A stretch of 64,000 bases of DNA from Salipiger mucosus DSM 16094 (GTDB lineage Bacteria > Pseudomonadota > Alphaproteobacteria > Rhodobacterales > Rhodobacteraceae), in NCBI RefSeq assembly GCF_000442255.1, contig NZ_KE557280.1:1-64000 (forward strand), written 5' to 3'. The position numbers and the translations under genes were made by a program. Under the pieces are notes generated by a model. That model did no database searches, was not told the DNA's origin, and saw nothing but the letters and a program-made list of their open reading frames with translations. Shown here piece by piece: positions 56,231 to 64,000 of the stretch; the first letter of the stretch is position 1, and each line of letters opens with the position of its first letter.

Positions 56231-57064
56231 TCATCCGCCCAGGAAGCTGCGCCGCACCTCGGCATCGGCCAGAAGCTCGCGCCCCGTCCCGGTATGCGCG
56301 TTGCGCCCCTGCACCAGCACGTAGCCCCGGTCGGCGATCTCCAGCGCCTGCCGTGCGTTCTGCTCCACCATGAGCACCGGCAGCCCGGTGCGCGCCACCT
56401 CGATGATCCGGTCGAAGAGCTCGTCCATCACGATGGGGCTCACCCCGGCCGTGGGCTCGTCCAGCATCAGCACCTTCGGCTGCGTCATCAGCGCCCGGCC
56501 CACCGCCACCTGCTGGCGCTGCCCGCCGGAAAGCTCGCCCGCCGCCTGCCGCCGCTTGTCGCGCAGCACGGGAAACAGGTCGTAGACCTGCTCCATGGTC
56601 CCGCGGAAATCGTCGCGACGCAGGAAGGCGCCCATCTCGAGGTTTTCCTCCACCGTCATCGAGGTGAAGATGTTGCCGTTCTGCGGCACGAAGCCCATGC
56701 CGCGCGCCACCCGCGCCTGCGGCGCCAGTTCGGTGATCTCCTCGCCGGCGAGCGTCACCGCGCCCTCGCGGAGGCTCAGCATGCCGAAGAGCGCCTTCAT
56801 CGCCGTGGACTTGCCCGCGCCGTTGGGGCCCACGATCACGGCGATCTCGCCGCGCTCGACCGCGATGGTGCAGCCGTGCAGGATGTCCGCCCCGCGCCCG
56901 TAGCCGCCGGTCATCGCCTCGCCCACGAGGTAGGGCCCGCCGGGCGCCGCATGCGCCTCGCCGCCACCGGCCACCGGCTGCGCCGTGCCCGCGCCCGCGC
57001 CCGCAGGGTTGGCGATCGAGCGATCCCGGTTGCTGCGATCGTCGGAATAGGGCCCGCCGCTCAT
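56231..57064 (-). CDS. livF: Branched-chain amino-acid-type ABC ATPase LivF with N-terminal extension
   Basis: 277 residues. Walker A is VGPNGAGKST, the signature LSGGQRQQVAVGRALM and Walker B VLMLDEPTAGVSP. Compared with usual LivF (about 235 residues) there is an extra N-terminal segment of about 50, Gly/Ala/Asp-rich and probably disordered. The ATG at 57064 overlaps the stop of mini-ORF copy C (ATGA). An internal ATG just before TGGYGRGADILHG would give the usual length, but the overlap favours the longer form. Confidence 0.9.
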   Translation of the reverse strand: MSGGPYSDDRSNRDRSIANPAGAGAGTAQPVAGGGEAHAAPGGPYLVGEAMTGGYGRGADILHGCTIAVERGEIAVIVGPNGAGKSTAMKALFGMLSLREGAVTLAGEEITELAPQARVARGMGFVPQNGNIFTSMTVEENLEMGAFLRRDDFRGTMEQVYDLFPVLRDKRRQAAGELSGGQRQQVAVGRALMTQPKVLMLDEPTAGVSPIVMDELFDRIIEVARTGLPVLMVEQNARQALEIADRGYVLVQGRNAHTGTGRELLADAEVRRSFLGG

Positions 57065-57102
57065 GCCCCGGCCCCGTGCTTCTTCTTGTTCCAAATACGC
57101 AT
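57061..57102 (-). CDS. Mini-ORF RIWNKKK, copy C, coupled to livF
   Basis: ATG-started 13-residue frame MRIWNKKKHGAGA behind GAGAGGG, with its TGA overlapping the livF ATG. It lies 60 bases after the livG stop. The nucleotide core at 57078-57101 is identical to copies A and B. Confidence 0.5.
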   Translation of the reverse strand: MRIWNKKKHGAGA

Positions 57103-57161
57103 CCGCGCCCTCTCGTCCGGGCGCCCCGCGAGGGCAGGCGCCCGCAGATCGTCATGGCCCC

Positions 57162-57947
57162 TCATGCCGGCTCCCGGTTCTTCAGCCCGGTGCCGAGATA
57201 GGCCTCGATCACCGCCTCGTCGGCCTTGATCTCGTCGATGGTGCCCTCGGCCAGTACCTTGCCCTCGGCCATGACGATGACCGGATCGCAGAGGCGGCCG
57301 ATGAAATCCATGTCGTGCTCGATCATGCAGAAGGTATAGCCGCGCTCCTCGTTGAGCCGCCGGATCGCGTCGCCGATGGTGTTGAGCAGCGTGCGGTTCA
57401 CGCCCGCGCCGACCTCGTCGAGAAACACGATCTTGGCGTCCACCATCATCGTGCGCCCCAGCTCGAGCAGCTTCTTCTGTCCGCCCGAGAGGTTGCCGGC
57501 CTTCTCGTCCTTGAGGTGCGAGATCGTCAGGAACTCCAGCACCTCGTCGGCCTTCTTGAGCAGCGCGGCTTCTTCCTGTGCGATGCGGCCGCGCCCGAAC
57601 CAGGCGTTCCAGATCGATTCCCCCGCCTGGCTGCCCGGCACCATCATGAGGTTCTCGCGGCAGCTCATGGAGGAGAACTCGTGCGCGATCTGGAAGGTGC
57701 GCAGCAGCCCGCGGTGGAACAGCTCGTGCGGCGCAAGGCCGGTGATGTCCTGCCCGTCCATCACGACGCGCCCGGAGGTCGGCGGCAGCGCGCCCGCGAT
57801 CACGTTGAAGAGCGTCGACTTGCCCGCCCCGTTCGGGCCCACAAGCCCGGTGATCGTGCCGTCGGCGATCTCGAGGCTCGCCCCGTCGACCGCATGGAAC
57901 CCGCCGAAGTGGCGGTGAAGGTTCTCGACCCGGATCACTGCATGCAC
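57162..57947 (-). CDS. livG: Branched-chain amino-acid-type ABC ATPase LivG
   Basis: 261 residues: Walker A LVGPNGAGKST, Q-loop LLRTFQIAHEFSSM, signature LSGGQKKLLELGRTMM, Walker B IVFLDEVGAGV, and HDMDFIGRLCDPVIVM. It energises uptake with LivF, forming a heterodimer under LivH and LivM. It starts 78 bases after livK, past a strong hairpin, so it is probably made at lower level than livK. Confidence 0.92.
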   Translation of the reverse strand: MHAVIRVENLHRHFGGFHAVDGASLEIADGTITGLVGPNGAGKSTLFNVIAGALPPTSGRVVMDGQDITGLAPHELFHRGLLRTFQIAHEFSSMSCRENLMMVPGSQAGESIWNAWFGRGRIAQEEAALLKKADEVLEFLTISHLKDEKAGNLSGGQKKLLELGRTMMVDAKIVFLDEVGAGVNRTLLNTIGDAIRRLNEERGYTFCMIEHDMDFIGRLCDPVIVMAEGKVLAEGTIDEIKADEAVIEAYLGTGLKNREPA

Positions 57948-57974
57948 TCCCCTTGCTCGGGCTCCGACATTACG

Positions 57975-58001
57975 AAAAGGCCCGGGGGCATGCCCCGGGC
58001 C
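57975..58001 (-). terminator. Attenuating hairpin between livK and livG
   Basis: On the minus strand GGCCCGGGGCATGCCCCCGG and GCC form a strong stem followed by TTTT. It lies within the operon after livK and would stop part of transcription, leaving more binding protein than membrane components, a common arrangement for ABC uptake systems. Confidence 0.75.
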
Positions 58002-58024
58002 ACGCGTCGCCGGGCGGGCCCGGC

Positions 58025-59221
58025 TTACTTGAAGGAGACGGTCTCGAAGGCGCCGTCCTTGATCTCGTAGTAGCGGTAGGTGCCGGCGGCCTCGCCGGGG
58101 CCGATCAGCTCGACGTTGGTCGCGCCGACGTAGTCGACCTCGCCGCCGTCGGCCAGGATCTCGAGCGCCTTGCCCAGCTCGCCCGGCAGGATCTTCTCGC
58201 CCGGGGCGTTGGCCACGTCCATGACGTTGGCCGCCACGGCCGCCGAGGAGGCCTCGCCGCCCTTCATCATCGCGAGCGCGATCAGCGCCGCCGCGTCGTA
58301 GCTTTCGCGGGTGTAGGAGCTCTCGGCGTTGATGCCGGCCTCGGTCGCCACCTCGGTGAAGGCCTCGGTGCCGTCGCCCTCGGCCCAGGGGACCGAGCCG
58401 AAGGAGCCGTCGAGGTAGTCGCCCAGGTCCGCCAGCAGCGAGTCGGCATACATGCCGTCACCCAGCATGAAGGTGTCGAAGGCGCCGGTGTCGAGCGCCG
58501 AGCGGATCATGCCCTTGCCGCCCGAGTCGGCGTAGCCCAGCACCGCCAGAACCTCGCCGCCGGCCGAGGCCAGCGCGCCGATCTCGGCCGAGTAGTCGGC
58601 CTTGTTGTCCTCGTGCGGGGCCGAGAGGGTGATCGTGCCGCCCATCTCCTCGAAGGAGGCCGCGAAGGCATCCGCGAGACCCTTGCCGTAGTCGTTGTTG
58701 GTGTAGGTGACCGCCACCTCGGAGATGCCGCGCTCGTCGAGGATGCCGGCGAGCACTTCGCCCTGGCGCGCATCCGACGGCGAGGTGCGGAAGAAGAGGC
58801 CGTTGTCCTCGGTGGTCGACAGGCCGGGCGAGGTCGCCGCGGGCGAGATCATCGGCACGCCGTTGGGCACGGCCACGTTGGTCAGGATCGCCCCGGTCAC
58901 GCCCGAGCAGTCGGCGCCCATGATGGCGACCACGCCGTCGGTGGTCACGAGCCGTTCCGCGGCTGCGGTGGCGGCCGAGCTGTCGACGCAGGTCGCGTCG
59001 CCCCGTTCGGGCACGAGCGTCACGCCGTCGAGGAAGTTGCCGCTCTCGTTGACCTCGGTCAGCGCCAGCTCGGCGGACTCGCCCATGGGCGGGGTGAGGG
59101 ATTCGATCGGACCGGTGAAGCTCAGGATGACGCCGATGCGGGCGTCCATCGCGTGGCTTTCCGCGTGTGCGGTGCCGGCTGCGATCAGGGTGGCGGCGGA
59201 TGCCATCAGCCACTTCTTCAT
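58025..59221 (-). CDS. livK: Periplasmic substrate-binding protein LivK-like
   Basis: 398 residues with a signal peptide (KKWLMASAATLIAAGTAHA). The mature Peripla_BP_6 fold begins ARIGVILSFTGPIESLTPPM, with GADCSGVTGAILTNVAVPNG, FRTSPSDARQGEVLAG and TYTNNDYGKGLADAF. It captures an amino acid or amide for LivHMGF. The ligand is not predictable. The ATG at 59221 opens on the signal peptide. Confidence 0.92.
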   Translation of the reverse strand: MKKWLMASAATLIAAGTAHAESHAMDARIGVILSFTGPIESLTPPMGESAELALTEVNESGNFLDGVTLVPERGDATCVDSSAATAAAERLVTTDGVVAIMGADCSGVTGAILTNVAVPNGVPMISPAATSPGLSTTEDNGLFFRTSPSDARQGEVLAGILDERGISEVAVTYTNNDYGKGLADAFAASFEEMGGTITLSAPHEDNKADYSAEIGALASAGGEVLAVLGYADSGGKGMIRSALDTGAFDTFMLGDGMYADSLLADLGDYLDGSFGSVPWAEGDGTEAFTEVATEAGINAESSYTRESYDAAALIALAMMKGGEASSAAVAANVMDVANAPGEKILPGELGKALEILADGGEVDYVGATNVELIGPGEAAGTYRYYEIKDGAFETVSFK

Positions 59222-59321
59222 GTCATCAGTCTCCCGTGTTGAAAACTCTTGGTTTTGGCCCGACCCTAAGCAGCCCCCGCGCAAAAGAAAAGCCCGCAGC
59301 CGGCGCACGCTGCGTCAGCGC

Positions 59322-60113
59322 TCAGCGCCGCCTGCGGATCAGCCCGCGCGCCGGGTCGTAGCCCCGAAGCGCCAGCGCGAGGAAGCCGAGGGTGGCGAGC
59401 GCCGTCCATCCCAGCGCCGGGAGATTCCATTCGAGGTAGAGCGCGAAGCGGATCAGCTCGACCGCGTGGGTGAAGGGGTTCACCGCGCAGATGTCGCGCA
59501 GCAGCGGCGAGGATTCGGCCATCTTCCAGAGCGGGTAGAGCGCCGAGCTTAGAAAGAACATCGGGAAGATGACGAAGTTCATCACGCCCGCGAAGTTCTC
59601 GAGCTGCTTGATGAAGCTCGAGAGCGCCAGCCCCAGCGCCCCCAGCATGAGCCCGGCGAGCAGCAGCGCGGGCAGGGCGGCAAGGTATCCCCCCGGGGCC
59701 ATGTCGATGCCGAAGGCCGCGGCGATGGCGAGGAAGGCATAGACCTGAAGGATCGAGATGAAGGTCGCGCCGAAGAGCTTGGAGACCAGCAGGAACCAGC
59801 GTGGCAGCGGCGCGGTCAGCAGCAGGCGCATCGAGCCCATCTCGCGGTCGTAGACGAGGCTGAGCGAGCTCTGCATCCCGTTGAAGAGCAGGATCATGCC
59901 GCAGAGGCCCGGCACGATGTAGGTCTCGTAGGTGATGTAGGTCTGGTAGGGCGGGATGATCGAGAGCCCCAGCGCCGCGCGGAAGCCCGCCGCGAAGACG
60001 AGAAGCCAGACCAGCGGGCGCACCAGCGCGGCGAGGAAGCGCTCGCGCTGATGGATGAAGCGCAGGGCCTCGCGGGCGACGATGGCTGCGAAGGCGGTGA
60101 CCCAGGGCCTCAT
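59322..60113 (-). CDS. ABC-2 permease of PQQ/alcohol-dehydrogenase-associated type
   Basis: 263 residues and six membrane segments. FIHQRERFLAALVRPLVWLL, GLCGMILLFNGMQSSLSLVYD and REMGSMRLLLTAPLPRWFLL match the permease linked to PQQ-dependent alcohol dehydrogenase clusters (PedC-like). The ATG overlaps the ATPase stop (ATGA). The transported substance is not known for the family. No PQQ dehydrogenase is in the window, though it might lie beyond it. Confidence 0.82.
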   Translation of the reverse strand: MRPWVTAFAAIVAREALRFIHQRERFLAALVRPLVWLLVFAAGFRAALGLSIIPPYQTYITYETYIVPGLCGMILLFNGMQSSLSLVYDREMGSMRLLLTAPLPRWFLLVSKLFGATFISILQVYAFLAIAAAFGIDMAPGGYLAALPALLLAGLMLGALGLALSSFIKQLENFAGVMNFVIFPMFFLSSALYPLWKMAESSPLLRDICAVNPFTHAVELIRFALYLEWNLPALGWTALATLGFLALALRGYDPARGLIRRRR

Positions 60114-60826
60114 GCCTCGGCTCCCGTGCGGGCGAGGAACCACTCGCGCAGGGGCGTGGCGCCGTGCAGCTCGTGCGCGGTGCCGTCGGCGAGGATGCGG
60201 CCCTGGTGGAGCAGGATCAGCTGGTCGTCGTTCGCGACCTCGTCGGTCAGATGCGTGGCCCATAGCACGGTGAGCCCTTCGTCGCGGGCGAGCGCGTGGA
60301 CGTGGTCGGTGATCGCGGTGCGGGCGGCCGCGTCGAGGCCCACGGTGGGCTCGTCGAGCAGCAGCACCGAAGGGCGGTGCAGCAGGGCGCGCGCGATCTC
60401 GGTGCGCCTGCGGTGGCCGCCGTTCAGGTCCCGTGTCTTCTCGGAGGCACGCTCGCGCATCCAGAGCCGGTCGAGGGCGGCGTCGATGCGGCTGCGGGCC
60501 TCGCGGCCGGCGAGGCCGTGCAGCGCGGCGAAATAGGCGAGGTTCTGGCGCACGGTGAGATCGAGGTCGAGCGTGGGCTGCTGGAAGACCACGCCCATGC
60601 GCGCCAGCGCGCCGCGCGGGCTGCGCGCCATGTCGTGCCCCGCGATCGCGATCCGGCCCGAGGGCGCCGTGAAGAGCCGCGTCAGCAGCCCGAACAGCGT
60701 GGATTTGCCCGCGCCGTTGGGCCCCAGAAGCGCGGCGAAGCGGCCCGGCGGCACGATGAAACCCACGGCGTCGAGGGCCGTCTTCGACCCGTAGCGGAAC
60801 GTCAGGTCCGCGACCTCAAGGCTCAT
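60110..60826 (-). CDS. ABC ATPase of PQQ/alcohol-dehydrogenase-associated type
   Basis: 238 residues: Walker A LLGPNGAGKST, the unusual signature LNGGHRRRTEIARALL, Walker B VLLLDEPTVGLD, and WATHLTDEV. The NGGHRRR form of the signature (in place of LSGGQ) marks the subfamily linked with PQQ-dependent alcohol oxidation. It is made with the following permease. ATG 60826 follows GGGGAGGACATCAC. The 277-base gap to the divergent CoxG-family gene contains the likely promoters and no other gene. Confidence 0.85.
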   Translation of the reverse strand: MSLEVADLTFRYGSKTALDAVGFIVPPGRFAALLGPNGAGKSTLFGLLTRLFTAPSGRIAIAGHDMARSPRGALARMGVVFQQPTLDLDLTVRQNLAYFAALHGLAGREARSRIDAALDRLWMRERASEKTRDLNGGHRRRTEIARALLHRPSVLLLDEPTVGLDAAARTAITDHVHALARDEGLTVLWATHLTDEVANDDQLILLHQGRILADGTAHELHGATPLREWFLARTGAEA

Positions 60827-61103
60827 GTGATGTCCTCCCCGGGGCCACGGTAACAGAGCGGGCGGCCGGCGCCAGTGCTCCGGAAGGCGGTGTTGTCGAG
60901 GCATCGCGCAAAGATTTTTCGGACGAAAAATCTTGGGTCTGCGACGAAGGTTGCGGTGCTGCGGGCTTGCAGGCGCGCGCAATCGGCGCAATCCTCGCGC
61001 CCGGGGACCGGCTCGGCGGCACCGGGCGGCTAGGCCATTGGTCCCGATTTGCGCCGCGCGGCGACGTGACTACTGTGGACCCGGCAAGAAGAGGAACACC
61101 CAC

Positions 61104-61637
61104 ATGCACATGAGCGACACCCGCGATATCGAGGCCCCGCGCGAGGTGGTCTGGGCGGCGATCACCGACCCCGAGGTCCTGAAGCAATGCGTGCCCGGCT
61201 GCACCGAGATGACCGGCAGCCCCGAGGAGGGTTTCCAGGCGACCGTGGTGCAGAAAGTCGGCCCGGTGAAGGCCACCTTCAAGGGACAGGTGACCCTGTC
61301 CGAGATGAACGAGCCCGAGAGCCTGACGCTCAGCGGCGAGGGCAAGGGCGGGGCCGCGGGCTTTGCCAAGGGCGGCGCCGACGTCACGCTCACCGACAAG
61401 GGCGACGGCGTGACCGAACTGCACTACGAGGTCGAGGCCAAGGTCGGCGGCAAGCTCGCGCAGCTGGGCAGCCGCATCATCGACGGATTCGCCAAGAAGA
61501 TGGCGGACCAGTTCTTCACCAACCTCCAGGACGCGGTCGAGGGGCCCGAGGATCCCGATGCCGCCCCCGAGGCCGACGGCGAGGCCGCAGAGGATGGCAA
61601 GAAGAAGGGCTGGTTCAAGCGGATGGTTTCGGGCTGA
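61104..61637 (+). CDS. coxG: CoxG-family (SRPBCC) carbon-monoxide-dehydrogenase-associated protein
   Basis: 177 residues. Residues 5-150 are a CoxG/SRPBCC domain (DTRDIEAPREVVWAAITDPEVL, CVPGCTEM, VQKVGPVKATFKG, GGKLAQLGSRIIDGFAKKMA). An acidic linker and a basic GWFKRMVSG tail follow; CoxG of Oligotropha helps recruit CO dehydrogenase to the membrane. ATG 61104 after AAGAGGA is preferred to ATG 61110. It precedes the small-subunit gene in the same direction. Confidence 0.88.
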   Translation: MHMSDTRDIEAPREVVWAAITDPEVLKQCVPGCTEMTGSPEEGFQATVVQKVGPVKATFKGQVTLSEMNEPESLTLSGEGKGGAAGFAKGGADVTLTDKGDGVTELHYEVEAKVGGKLAQLGSRIIDGFAKKMADQFFTNLQDAVEGPEDPDAAPEADGEAAEDGKKKGWFKRMVSG

Positions 61638-61724
61638 TCGGCCCGCAGCGCCATGCCGCGGTTGACGCGCGGCGCGGCGCGGGAAAGGATTTCAATGACA
61701 ACAGGATACCCAGGGAGGGATTGA

Positions 61725-62210
61725 ATGACCAAGGTAACGATGACGGTGAACGGCAAGACGGTCGCGAAGGAGGTCCGGGGCAACATGCTCATGACCGAGT
61801 TCCTGCGCGACGAGTTGCATCTCACCGGCACCCACGTGGGCTGCGACACGAGCCAGTGCGGCGCCTGCGTGATCCACGTCAACGGCCAGGACGTGAAGGC
61901 CTGCACCATGTTCGCCGGCGAGGCCGAGGGCGCAGAGGTCGCCACGATCGAGGGCATGGCCAATGCCGACGGCTCGCTCAACACGATCCAGCAGGCGTTC
62001 CAGGACTACCACGGGCTGCAGTGCGGCTTCTGCACGCCGGGCATGGTGATGACCGCGGCGGCATTGCTGCGCGACAATCCCAAGCCCAGCGAGACCGAGA
62101 TCCGGGACTACCTCGAGGGCAACATCTGCCGCTGCACGGGCTACCACAACATCGTCAAGGCGATCATGGCGGCCAGCGGTCAGGACGTGAGCGCCATCGC
62201 GGCCGAGTGA
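61725..62210 (+). CDS. coxS: Molybdenum hydroxylase small [2Fe-2S] subunit, CoxS-type
   Basis: 161 residues with two 2Fe-2S domains. The plant-ferredoxin-type site is [15 protein letters not shown] with a later KACTMF Cys, and the second site is [11 protein letters not shown] and [10 protein letters not shown]. It passes electrons from the molybdenum centre to the flavin subunit. Gene order coxG-coxS-coxL without coxM between is seen; coxM may follow beyond the window. Confidence 0.94.
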   Translation: MTKVTMTVNGKTVAKEVRGNMLMTEFLRDELHLTGTHVGCDTSQCGACVIHVNGQDVKACTMFAGEAEGAEVATIEGMANADGSLNTIQQAFQDYHGLQCGFCTPGMVMTAAALLRDNPKPSETEIRDYLEGNICRCTGYHNIVKAIMAASGQDVSAIAAE

Positions 62211-62288
62211 CGAGGTCGGCGTGCGTCGCGTGACGCGCGCCGGGAGGCAACGTGCGCCCGAGGCGCACCGCATAGGGAGGAGGACCCC

Positions 62289-64000
62289 ATGCCCAAGGAT
62301 CATGGAATCGGAGCGGCTCCGAAGCGCCGGGAGGACGTGCGCTTTCTGACCGGCACCGGACAGTACACTGACGATATCAACGTCTACGGACAGACCTATT
62401 GCCACTTCCTGCGCTCGGACGTGGCGCACGGCAAGATCACCTCGATAGACACCAGCGAGGCCGAGAAGATGCCCGGCGTGGTGCGCATCTTCACCGGCAA
62501 GGATTTCGAAGGTCTGGGCGGTCTGCCCTGCGGCTGGCAGGTGACCGACAAGCACGGCGCGCCGATGAAGGAGCCCGGACACCCGGTGCTCGCGCAGGGC
62601 AAGGTGCGCCACGTGGGCGACCCGATCGCCGCGGTGGTGGCCGACAGCCTCGAGGAGGCGCGCGACGCCGCCGAGGCGATCATGGTCGAGATCGAGGACC
62701 TGCCGGCGGTGGTCGACATGAAGGCCGCGCTGGAATCCGGTGCCGCCAAGGTGCACGACGATCTCGACGACAACCTCTGCTACGACTGGCAGTTCGGCTC
62801 GGAGCAGGAGGCGGTGGACAAGGCCTTTGCCGAGGCCGCGCATGTCTCCACGCTGGAGCTGGTGAACAACCGCCTCGTGGCGAACCCGATGGAGCCGCGC
62901 GTCGCGGTGGGCGAATACAACCGCGCCAACGACGAATCGACGCTCTACACCACCAGCCAGAACCCGCACGTGATCCGGCTGCTGATGGGCGCTTTCGTGC
63001 TCAACATCCCCGAGCACAAGCTGCGAGTGGTGGCGCCCGACGTGGGCGGCGGCTTCGGCACGAAGATCTTCCACTACGCGGAAGAGGCCTTCGTCACCTG
63101 GGCCTCGCGGCAGATCAACCGGCCGGTGAAATGGACCTCGACCCGGTCCGAGGCCTTCATGTCCGACGCCCACGGGCGCGACCACGTCACCAAGATCGAA
63201 CTGGCGCTGGACAAGGACAACAACTTCACCGGGCTGCGGACCGACACCTACGCCAACATGGGCGCGTATCTGTCGACCTTCTCGAGCTCGGTACCGACCT
63301 GGCTGCACGGCACGCTGATGGCGGGCAACTACAAGACGCCGGCGGTGCAGGTGAACGTGAAGGCCGTCTTCACCAACACGGTGCCGGTGGATGCCTACCG
63401 TGGGGCCGGGCGCCCCGAGGCGACCTTCCAGCTGGAACGGGTGGTCGACAAGGCCGCGCGCGAGCTGGGCGTGGACCCGATCGCGCTGCGCCGGCAGAAC
63501 TTCATCACCGAGTTCCCCTACGCGACCCCGGTGGCCGTCGAGTACGACACCGGCGACTACGTGGCGACCATGGACAAGCTCGAGGAGATGATCGACCGCG
63601 CGGGTTTCGAAGCGCGCCGCAAGGAGAGCGAGTCGCGTGGCAAGCTGCGCGGGCTCGGCATCAACTGTTACATCGAGGCCTGCGGCATCGCGCCGTCGAA
63701 CCTCGTGGGGCAACTGGGCGCGCGCGCGGGCCTCTACGACGCCGCGACCGTGCGGGTGAACGCCACCGGCTCGATCAGCGTCATGGTCGGCGCGCACAGC
63801 CACGGGCAGGGGCACGAGACGGCCTTCCCGCAGGTGGTCGCCGAGATGCTGGGCATCGACGAGAGCATGATCGACATCGTGCACGGCGACAGCAGCAAGA
63901 TCCCCTTCGGCATGGGCACCTACGGCTCGCGCAGCCTCGCGGTCTGCGGTTCGGCGATGGTTCGCGCGACCGAGAAGATCATCAACAAGGCCAAGAAGAT
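62289..64000 (+). CDS. Molybdenum hydroxylase large subunit, form II CoxL-like (5' part)
   Basis: The first 570 residues; the frame runs off the right edge. [41 protein letters not shown] and the active-site loop [16 protein letters not shown] (from residue 369) identify the xanthine-oxidase-family large subunit. Form I CO dehydrogenase has AYXCSFR here, so this is form II, whose members are not proven to oxidise CO physiologically. It binds the Mo-cytosine-dinucleotide cofactor. Substrate is therefore left open. Confidence 0.92.
   Translation, partial: MPKDHGIGAAPKRREDVRFLTGTGQYTDDINVYGQTYCHFLRSDVAHGKITSIDTSEAEKMPGVVRIFTGKDFEGLGGLPCGWQVTDKHGAPMKEPGHPVLAQGKVRHVGDPIAAVVADSLEEARDAAEAIMVEIEDLPAVVDMKAALESGAAKVHDDLDDNLCYDWQFGSEQEAVDKAFAEAAHVSTLELVNNRLVANPMEPRVAVGEYNRANDESTLYTTSQNPHVIRLLMGAFVLNIPEHKLRVVAPDVGGGFGTKIFHYAEEAFVTWASRQINRPVKWTSTRSEAFMSDAHGRDHVTKIELALDKDNNFTGLRTDTYANMGAYLSTFSSSVPTWLHGTLMAGNYKTPAVQVNVKAVFTNTVPVDAYRGAGRPEATFQLERVVDKAARELGVDPIALRRQNFITEFPYATPVAVEYDTGDYVATMDKLEEMIDRAGFEARRKESESRGKLRGLGINCYIEACGIAPSNLVGQLGARAGLYDAATVRVNATGSISVMVGAHSHGQGHETAFPQVVAEMLGIDESMIDIVHGDSSKIPFGMGTYGSRSLAVCGSAMVRATEKIINKAKK

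Noticed and set aside
61104-61112. coxG start at ATG 61110
   Set aside because: ATG 61104 has better spacing to AAGAGGA; both remain possible but differ by only two residues.
62289-64000. True (form I) aerobic CO dehydrogenase
   Set aside because: The large subunit has AYRGAGR in place of AYXCSFR, which lacks the Cys that binds copper in form I enzymes.

Overview
This window is a high-GC chromosomal segment of an alphaproteobacterium, most likely a marine Rhodobacteraceae (Roseobacter-group) bacterium. The support is gene content and order rather than one marker: an L21 with a C-terminal extension followed by L27, a B12-dependent ribonucleotide reductase (nrdJ), an adjacent luxR-luxI pair, a short LOV protein joined to a CheB-CheR-HWE kinase, a complete branched-chain amino-acid-type ABC transporter, and a molybdenum hydroxylase locus. 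Genus and species cannot be named from the sequence alone.

Layout. 1-1.5 kb: end of an unknown gene and a MOFRL-type glycerate kinase. 1.5-5.9 kb (minus strand): an overlapping three-gene signalling operon, LOV photoreceptor -> CheB/CheR/PAS/HWE-kinase -> receiver-only response regulator. 6.2-8.6 kb: PAP2 phosphatase, membrane-anchored EEP hydrolase, small cytochrome c. 8.9-16.36 kb: a 7.45-kb integrated element bounded by a 14-bp copy of the 3' end of tRNA-Ser(CGA). It carries prim-pol primase, a winged-helix-like protein, portal, a protease-capsid fusion, a small connector-like protein, a DUF2190 decoration protein and an integrase, but no terminase and no tail genes. It resembles a capsid-forming phage satellite more than an ordinary prophage. 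16.6-25.9 kb: DUF2059 protein, L21/L27, acetyltransferase, MFS exporter, two envelope enzymes, then lpxD with an ACP/ketoacyl-synthase pair. 26-28.4 kb: XRE regulator, luxR, luxI, followed by a non-coding stretch with two diverged copies of a 36-nt unit containing a covarying hairpin.

28.4-37 kb: central carbon metabolism (gap, tkt, eno), a DUF808 membrane protein, zapA and trpE; gap and eno share paired LacI-type operator candidates. 37-45.5 kb: PpiD-like foldase, aminotransferase, a divergent HxlR/quinone-reductase pair, gpt, a LysE exporter, fabI, pdxH, a double cold-shock-domain protein and a DUF192 protein. 45.6-49.9 kb: tRNA-Pro(TGG) and nrdJ, with NrdR-box-like and DnaA-box-like sites upstream. 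50-53.8 kb: small secreted protein, AEC carrier, acyl-CoA synthetase and a divergent XRE-cupin regulator. 53.9-59.2 kb: livKGFHM, in which both livF and livH are preceded by an overlapping 13-codon mini-ORF encoding a conserved RIWNKKK peptide. 59.3-64 kb: a PQQ/alcohol-dehydrogenase-type ABC exporter pair, a CoxG-family protein, and the small and (truncated) large subunits of a form II CO-dehydrogenase-like molybdenum hydroxylase.

The strongest candidates for something undescribed are the tail-less, terminase-less capsid element, the covarying tandem RNA unit beside luxI, and the translationally coupled RIWNKKK mini-ORFs. All calls come from reading the sequence; no database search was possible.
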